This document shows positions 58,059 through 64,000 of a stretch of 64,000 nucleotides of DNA, one piece after another. The notes under the pieces are model-generated. The model was not told the DNA's origin, did not search any database, and saw only the letters and a list, made by a program, of their open reading frames with translations. Origin of the DNA: Triangularia verruculosa. Its lineage: Eukaryota; Ascomycota; Sordariomycetes; Sordariales; Podosporaceae. The stretch lies in the NCBI GenBank assembly GCA_033296885.1, contig MU863887.1, positions 62,001-126,000 on the forward strand, given 5' to 3'. Position 1 is the first letter of the stretch. Every line of letters starts with the position of its first letter. The translations under genes and the position numbers were made by a program.

Positions 58059-58905
58059 GCCGCGCAAAACATACATACAAGCATCATGATTTGAATAAGG
58101 AGGGGGTAATGGATGGGCGAGGTGGAGATACCCTGAGCTGAGAGGAGCAACATGGAAGAGAAGGGGGGGAGGGGGGTAATGGCCAAGGGGGAGATTGAGT
58201 TGAGATCAACAATTACGTTTTGGCTTTGGTGTGTGTGTGTGGGTTACGGTATCAGCGGGTATAGCGAGGCATGGTAAAAGTGTCTTGCTGCTTGCTCGTT
58301 TGTTTCCGCTGCTGGGTTGACTGCGGTTGTGTGCAGGCCTCGCTTTCAACAGGGGCACGTCTCTACGCTTTTAGTTTTCACGATTTGTTATGTCCATGTC
58401 AGATGTGGAAGTTACGTTTTCCTGTTTTCTTTTAACGTCTGTTGTTTACTTTTCAGGGCTTTTGGCACGGCTATATCTTGGGAGGGGGAGACGCAAGGAG
58501 CACTCGAGAGAGATGTGTTGGGGAAAGAAAGCGCTGGGAATTCGGTTGTGGTCGTTGATGTTATTGTGTATGATGATGAAGCGGGCAGTTTAAAGGGGCA
58601 TGCATATAACTCGTGAAATGACATGAAAACTATTTTTCCTCCTGCATACTGACACTTCGATGACGACGGTTCCAGGCAGTCGGAAGCGAGATGCAATGAA
58701 TCATTCAATTACTTAGCTGTGAATGATGGAGCTCGTTGGGCGGAATGGATCAACATCAGGCGAAACTCATTCCAAATGAAGGCAGAACACCTTTCACCAT
58801 CAAATGCGTTTATCAATACACTTTGCGATTCAAATTACAGGCCTATAAACTCCATGCTACCAGGTCGCATTGTCATCAAACTCTTTTTTGTATTTCTACC
58901 AAACT
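58059..58905. other. Convergent spacer between Rheb and SerRS
   Basis: Two 3' flanks meet in 847 bp. A GTGTGTGT run lies near 58228. The short open frames have no recognisable content. Confidence 0.5.
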
Positions 58906-60835
58906 TTAACGAATAGGGATCTCCTTTGACTCCTCCGCCTTCTTGGCCTTGCCAGGGAAAGGAATGAAGTCGGGTGCGCCGGGGAGGTACTTGCGCAGTG
59001 GCTCTGGGATTTTGACACCCTAAATTAATAGTTAGAATATTTTCACCACCTATCGTTGAATCCAAAGGCACTTACATCCTCAGTCTGGAAGTTCTCCAGA
59101 ATAGCGCAGATAGTTCTGGTGGTGGCGGTAAGAGTAGAGTTGAGGGCGTGAACGTAGGTCTTCTTGATCTCGGTCTGCTTCTTGACGCCGAACCGGATCT
59201 CCAAGTCTCTGCTCTGGTAATCGGTGCAGTTGCTACATCAACTGTCAGTAATGCGTCAAGACCTCGATAAGGGACATAACTTACGAGCAGGAGACCAGCT
59301 CCTTGAACTCTCCTTGGTGAGGGAACCAGGCCTCGAGATCGAGCTTCTTGGAGGCGGCGTTGTTGAGGGCGCCAGAGACGATGGCAACAACACGGTAAGG
59401 GATACCGAGCGACTTGTAGAACTCTTCGGAGTTGGCAATCATATGATCAAACATCTCCCACGACTTCTCGGGATCTGTGAGACAGAACTGCTCCACCTTG
59501 GTAAATTCGTGGACGCGGAAAATACCCCACACATCTCTGCCGTGCTATAAGGGGGTAAGCATATGTCTACGGGAAATGGGGCCACAGGGAACTTACAGCA
59601 CCGGCCTCCTTGCGGAAGCATGTTGAGTAACCGGCATACTTGAGAGGAAGGTCCTTTTGCTGGAGCCATTCGTCGCTGTGGAAGGCGGAAATGGGCTGTT
59701 CTGAAGTCTGTGGTGGGTTAGTATCGAGTATAATGTCAAGGGAAAAGGGAAGGCGACATAGCATGCAAAAAAAGGGGGCAGAAAAAGGGGTAACTGACAG
59801 CGATCAGATACTTGTCGGCCTGGTCACCGGTGACCTTGTACAACTCCTCGTCGAATCTGGAAGCCGATTTAGCATAAAGATGCTCTTGCCGTCAGTCTGA
59901 ATAGAGTTGAACTAACTGTGAGAGCTGAGCGGTCTTGGCCATTTGCTCCTTAAGCATGAGCATGGGAGTGCCAAGAGCGATGTAATCCTTCTGGTCCAAG
60001 AACTCGAGGCCATAGTTAATGATAGCCCTGTTTATTCCGTGTCAGCATCCTCCTCGCCACCTCGAAAGCGTCGTCGAATGCATACTGGTTCAAGAACAGA
60101 CCCCATTTCTTCAGGAAGTAACCGCGGTGGCCAACAACCTTGACACCTCTGACTGGGTCGTATCCGTCGAGCTTCTCAAGAACTTCGTGGTCTGTCCCAT
60201 ATCATGCCTTAGCCAATGCTCAACCCAAAACAACAGAACAGCTGCGCTTCTTACGAGAAAGAACGTTCTTCTTCTCAAACGTGACACCCTCGGGAGCCCA
60301 CGTCCGTACAACCTCGTTGTTGTCCTCGTTGTTAGACACAGGAACCGACTCGTGGACGATGTTGCCGATAGTCTTGAGCTTAGCGGTCAAGATTTGCTGC
60401 TTCTCAGCAGCCTGGGCGAGCATGTCCTTCTTCTCCTTCTCGAGCTCGGCCTTCTTTGCGAGGAGTTCCGTGACATCTTCTTTGGCCTGTGACAATGTGC
60501 GCGCGCATGTCAGATAGGTGTGGCGCAAAGATTCGGGGGGGTCTAGTCTGCATGTACCTTCTTCTTGGGACCGATCTGCTTCTGGACCTCGTTGATCTTG
60601 GCGTTGAATTGTGTGGCCGCGTACTGAGCTATTACAATGGACCAGAGGTTTTAGCTACTGTGGCATGTTGCACACAGTGAATTGGTGGTGTTGTTGACTC
60701 ACTCTTGCGGTGGTCCTCAAACAGAGCAATCACCTCGTCGACAATCTCTTCGGGAGCGTGGCGCTTGCGCTGGGACTCCTTGATCTTCTCGGGATTGCCG
60801 CCGCGCTCGGCAATGAAGTCGTTGATGTCGAGCAT
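58906..60835 (-). CDS. SES1: Cytosolic seryl-tRNA synthetase
   Basis: Ten exons: 60835-60703, 60628-60558, 60486-60255, 60191-60086, 60027-59917, 59856-59799, 59707-59597, 59544-59285, 59232-59076 and 59019-58906, all in phase, encoding 450 residues. The N-terminal arm (to about 110) is the long antiparallel coiled coil that grips the tRNA-Ser variable arm (AKKAELEKEKKDMLAQAAEK). The class II core shows motif 2 in CFRKEAGAHGRDVWGIFRVH and motif 3 residues around SCSNCTDYQSRDLEIRF. The C-terminal KAKKAEESKEI tail is typical of cytosolic fungal enzymes. The gene is unusually intron-rich for the window, and its promoter is shared with divergent HAM1. Confidence 0.96.
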
Positions 60836-61343
60836 GGCGGTGACTCTTTGACAGCAGCCGGATGTGGTATAGGTAGGGTGGCTTGTGAAGAGGGAGTACG
60901 TGGTGAGCACCGAAAAATGATATGGAAAGATACACAACAGATGATCAGGCAGTCACAAACACAACGTCGCAACTTGCACACAGCGGATGTATGGACTAAT
61001 AGAGGATCTCTCGAAGGCAGTCGCAACAGTATGGCGGGGCAGATAATTATTTCGGCGGGGTGGAGGGGAAGGTGGGGCCACAGATGCTTCTGCTTCAAAG
61101 TTGAGACCAGGGGCCAGGGGTCCTCCTCTTTGTAGCGATATCCGTCCAAACATCCCTGTGACTCAGGCTAGGACGGGATGCTGTCATTCGGCGTAAATGC
61201 ATATAAACGGTCAGTGCTGTAATTACGGGTGAGAATACACCATGTGAGTAACAATTCATCTCAACTTCAGATCGACATCACAAGTGAACCATCTCACTTA
61301 TACATTTCATTCACACCCATTCTCACCCTCCCAAAAAGCCAAA
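60836..61343. promoter_or_regulatory. Bidirectional promoter between SerRS and HAM1
   Basis: Two housekeeping genes are transcribed away from each other from a 508-bp spacer, which must contain both promoters. Pyrimidine-rich sequence precedes the HAM1 ATG. No specific factor site can be named. Confidence 0.55.
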
Positions 61344-61968
61344 ATGACCGAAGCCCGCCACCACGTCAACTTCATCACCGGCAACGCCAACAAGCTCTCC
61401 GAGGTCAAAGCCATCCTCGAGCCCGCCATCTCCGTCACAAACCAGTCCCTCGACCTTCTCGAAATTCAAGGCACTCTTGAAGAGGTGACCATTGGCAAAT
61501 GCCGCCGTGCTGCGGATCTTGTCGGTGGCCCGGTCCTTGTAGAAGACACATGTCTCTGCTTCGATGCCTTGAATGATCTCCCCGGACCTTACATCAAGTG
61601 GTTCCTTGGGTCCCTCGGCCACACAGGTCTCAACAACCTCCTTGCCGCCTACGAGGATAAGGGTGCCAAGGCTGTTTGCACATTCGGGTACTCTGCCGGT
61701 CCTGGACACGAGCCCATCCTTTTCCAGGGCATCACCCACGGAAAGATTGTGCCGGCAAGGGGGCCAAGCAACTTTGGGTGGGATCCTATTTTTGAGTATG
61801 AGGGGAAGACGTATGCTTACCTCTTTCTTACTTGAGGCCATGATAGTATGAGACTGACCTGAGAGTAGGTATGCCGAGATGGACAAGGCTGAGAAGAACA
61901 AGGTCTCTCACCGAGGTAAGGCGCTGGTGAAGCTGCAGGAGTGGTTCGCAAAGGAGATGAGTGCTTGA
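61344..61968 (+). CDS. HAM1: Inosine triphosphate pyrophosphatase (Ham1)
   Basis: Two exons: 61344-61810 and 61869-61968 (GTATGC donor, AGTAG acceptor), encoding 188 residues, normal for ITPases. The family signatures are intact: N-terminal NFITGNANKLSEVKAIL, the acidic metal site VEDTCLCFDAL, the base-recognition segment GPSNFGWDPIFEYEGKTYAEM, and the SHR motif in NKVSHRGKAL. The enzyme hydrolyses ITP, dITP and XTP to monophosphates plus pyrophosphate in the cytosol, keeping deaminated purines out of nucleic acids. The ATG at 61344 (AAAATGACC) is chosen over an in-frame upstream ATG at 61284, whose extension does not resemble the family. Confidence 0.96.
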
Positions 61969-62417
61969 GTTGAGTTTTGAGACGAACCAGTAAGAGAGAA
62001 ACCAATGCTCATTGAACCTTTCCCGCTTACTACGCTCTCTTCTATGTTGCACAAAATTTGCTCATCGAAGCGACGTCGCGGATGTACAGGTTGAACCACC
62101 ACAACAAAACTACCGCTTGCCCGCGCATATGATGATACTCATCAGGAATTATACCGCTCTCCTTTCCTGACTCCTCTCCATCCCCCTCTCACACCACTCC
62201 GAATCTGCTTACGCCGGCGCTGGTGAATTCCCTCCCATGCCGGGACTGGCTCGAAAAGATGCTCCCACTCTGTCGTTGTGTCATGAAGACGCCGCAATAG
62301 CGCCATCTGTTCTTTTGCCAAGAGCAAATTCCACCGGTAAAGCCTAAAAACAACACACGTCAGCCATCTATCGTGAAATCTCCACTCATCAGTAACATAC
62401 TCGCCCTGTAAATGCTC
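61969..62417. other. Convergent spacer between HAM1 and the C78 peptidase
   Basis: The 449-bp spacer holds two 3' flanks. A minus-strand open frame at 62142-62327 is short and has no recognisable domain. Confidence 0.5.
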
Positions 62418-63859
62418 CTACGCCGTCACAGGTGTCCGCGTCCCAGCTACTGGATCCGGAAGTAGTCTCAAGATTTCAAACTCGCGGTAGTCCCCAAGAT
62501 ACTTGGAACCCCTCCTATACGCCTTCAGCGCATAATCCGGCCTCGGATGCGGCACCCCCGTCCTCCCAATCATCCCCGTCACCGTATAACTATCCTTAAA
62601 GTGCGGATCAAACACCAACAGCTCTCCCCCCCCGTCCCTCCTCTTCTCGAACCCCACAATCGTCATCGAGTGCCCCAAATGCTGAAAATACAACGGCGGC
62701 AGCCCTGTCAACCTCACCTTCCCTCCATCCCCCATCTCTAATGTTGTTGGATCACCCTCAAAGTACTTCTCCACCTCCTTCATGAGCTCCTCCTCCGCCT
62801 TTGCGTGTTCCTTATATTTTAGACTCTGCGCATTGAACGGGATTTGCAGCCACTTGAACATGGCCACGGCCTCGGGGGTGCCGATGAATTTCCTCGAGTT
62901 GCGGATGCCGCCTGTTTCGGCGCGGCCGGTGGCGTGGATGTTGTTGTCCCAGGCGGTTTCGATCCAGTCTTGGATTTGGAAGATGGTGGGGATGGAGGAG
63001 TTGAGTTTGTGGTGGTTTTTTACGTTGGTGGTTTGGATCAGGTACGAGGAGAGCATTTGGATGTTGCGGTAGCCGCAGAAGCCGCCTTCGCGCCTAAGTT
63101 TGGAGATGTGGTATACACATGGATGGCATAAGTAGGCGTAGTTGGTTGTGGGGCTGAGTTCGAGGAGTTGGGCTAGGACTGGGACTACGCCTTCTTTACT
63201 GTCAGAGGCTCCTCATACCATAACGGCCGATAGCCATTGAGTGCCTGGCCTCCTATTTTTGAACTTACCGGCTGTTTGAACCTGACCCTTCTTACGGAGA
63301 AGGTCCGCTAGCCAGTCGGGCATCCGATCTTCATGCGCGTACCTACCGAGATGTTTCTTCTGTTTCTCGTCAACATTGCCTGTCTGATTGGAACAAAACC
63401 AAGACTTACACCCAGTCGTGTCCCACGCGTAACGCTACCAGAGCCGTTGGACGTCTTAGAATCACTGCGACGCCGTAGGATTTGTTCGCTATGTAATGAG
63501 GAACCGGGCATTTTTAGCAGCCTTTTCCAAGCAGAGATTGCCCTGGACTGGCGCGTACTTTGCTCTGAGCGGCTATGAGATGGTTTTGGGGACGAACGAG
63601 GAGCAGCGTTTAGAGATGATGATGTAGGTTCTGATGCAGGCGTGGACTCCGATGCAGGTAGATCTTGGATGTCGGTCTCCTCGGTATGGAGGTCTAAGTG
63701 ATATTCCATCTGGCTAACAAGAAGAAATTCCCCACACCCGTCAACCGGGCACTCGACGTACTGGGGATCGTCGTCATTGCCCACGGTGCCCTTTGGAGGG
63801 GAGGTGCGCTCTTCCTGTGCAAGAAAGGGTGATTCTCCTTCGACGTGCAAAGTTTCCAT
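62418..63859 (-). CDS. ZUFSP/ZUP1-type deubiquitinase (peptidase C78)
   Basis: Three exons: 63859-63410, 63359-63269 and 63193-62418, giving 438 residues. An N-terminal C2H2-like finger (C37, C42, H54, H58 in ECPVDGCGEF and MEYHLDLH) precedes a Ser-rich linker and the C78 papain-like domain. The catalytic cysteine is C220 in GGFCGYRNIQM, the histidine H355 in LGHSMTIVGF and the aspartate D376 in LLVFDPHF. Members such as human ZUP1 and fission yeast Mug105 cleave K63-linked ubiquitin chains. Fungi generally lack UFM1, so deubiquitination, probably in genome maintenance, is more likely than UFM1 processing. The third exon uses an AAAG acceptor because the CTGACAG just upstream leads to an early stop. 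Confidence 0.9.
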
Positions 63860-64000
63860 ATGCTTTGTCGTGTAACTCTTGAATTAGCGGCAGGTTCGAC
63901 AGGCTGGGCCGCTCAAAGGGGGGAGCCAGCAACAATGTTATTGTATTCTGCAAACGGAAGGGACTTACAAGCAGCATTTGATACTCGCCCTCTTTGGACT
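63860..64000. other. Right edge, upstream of the C78 peptidase gene
   Basis: Minus-strand sequence here contains a possible leader intron (GTAAGT near 63970, TTTGCAG near 63950), but joining it does not extend the peptidase frame. It is probably 5' UTR or promoter. Confidence 0.35.

Noticed and set aside
1..64000. CRISPR arrays, transposons, secondary-metabolite or viral gene clusters
   Set aside because: None of the characteristic repeats, terminal inverted repeats, transposase or reverse-transcriptase motifs, or synthase domains were found on reading both strands.

Overview
The window is nuclear DNA of a filamentous ascomycete. Most genes carry short introns of about 50-150 nt with GTRNGT donors and CTNAC-like branch sites, genes lie on both strands, and spacers are 0.3-3.4 kb. 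The ribosomal protein eS1, the Ecm14 pseudo-carboxypeptidase, the Ams2/Spt21-type GATA factor and a secreted GH115 glucuronidase together suggest a plant-biomass-degrading Sordariomycete, probably Sordariales. That placement is from memory of the families, not from a search. I rebuilt 22 protein genes exon by exon with reading phase checked across every junction, plus one weaker gene model and one intron-containing tRNA-Phe.

Layout. 0-17 kb: tRNA-Phe(GAA), an ATF/CREB-type bZIP factor (-), replication protein A subunit 3 (+), the Ams2/Spt21-like GATA factor (-), a GPI-type PEBP protein (-) and an S/K/P-rich conserved hypothetical (-). 17-31 kb: Ecm14 (+), a Sec7-PH Arf-GEF (+) and the cohesin release factor WAPL (-). 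31-41 kb: uracil phosphoribosyltransferase (+), Elf1 (-), the GTP cyclohydrolase II-like uracil-catabolism protein Urc1 (+) and a small hypothetical (+). 42-52 kb: eS1 (+), a Rab GTPase (+), an ABHD11-like hydrolase (-), GH115 (-) and SRP72 (+). 53-64 kb: dipeptidyl peptidase III (+) with a possible small gene directly behind it, Rheb (+), cytosolic seryl-tRNA synthetase (-), ITPase HAM1 (+) and a ZUFSP-type C78 peptidase (-).

Most of this is core housekeeping: translation and secretion (SerRS, eS1, SRP72), chromatin, cohesion and replication (WAPL, Ams2-like, RPA3, Elf1), small-GTPase signalling (Rab, Rheb, Arf-GEF) and nucleotide hygiene (UPRT, ITPase). The only likely pathway link between neighbours is UPRT with Urc1, two steps of the fungal URC uracil-degradation route, within 5.4 kb. 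I saw no transposon, CRISPR array, secondary-metabolite cluster or viral sequence. The most notable items are a 4-nt micro-exon that the Urc1 frame requires, the UPRT/Urc1 pairing, a GATA-like zinc finger with a 70-residue loop, a GC-AG intron and an altered NKxD motif in the Rab gene, and the possible gene 6 bp behind dipeptidyl peptidase III.
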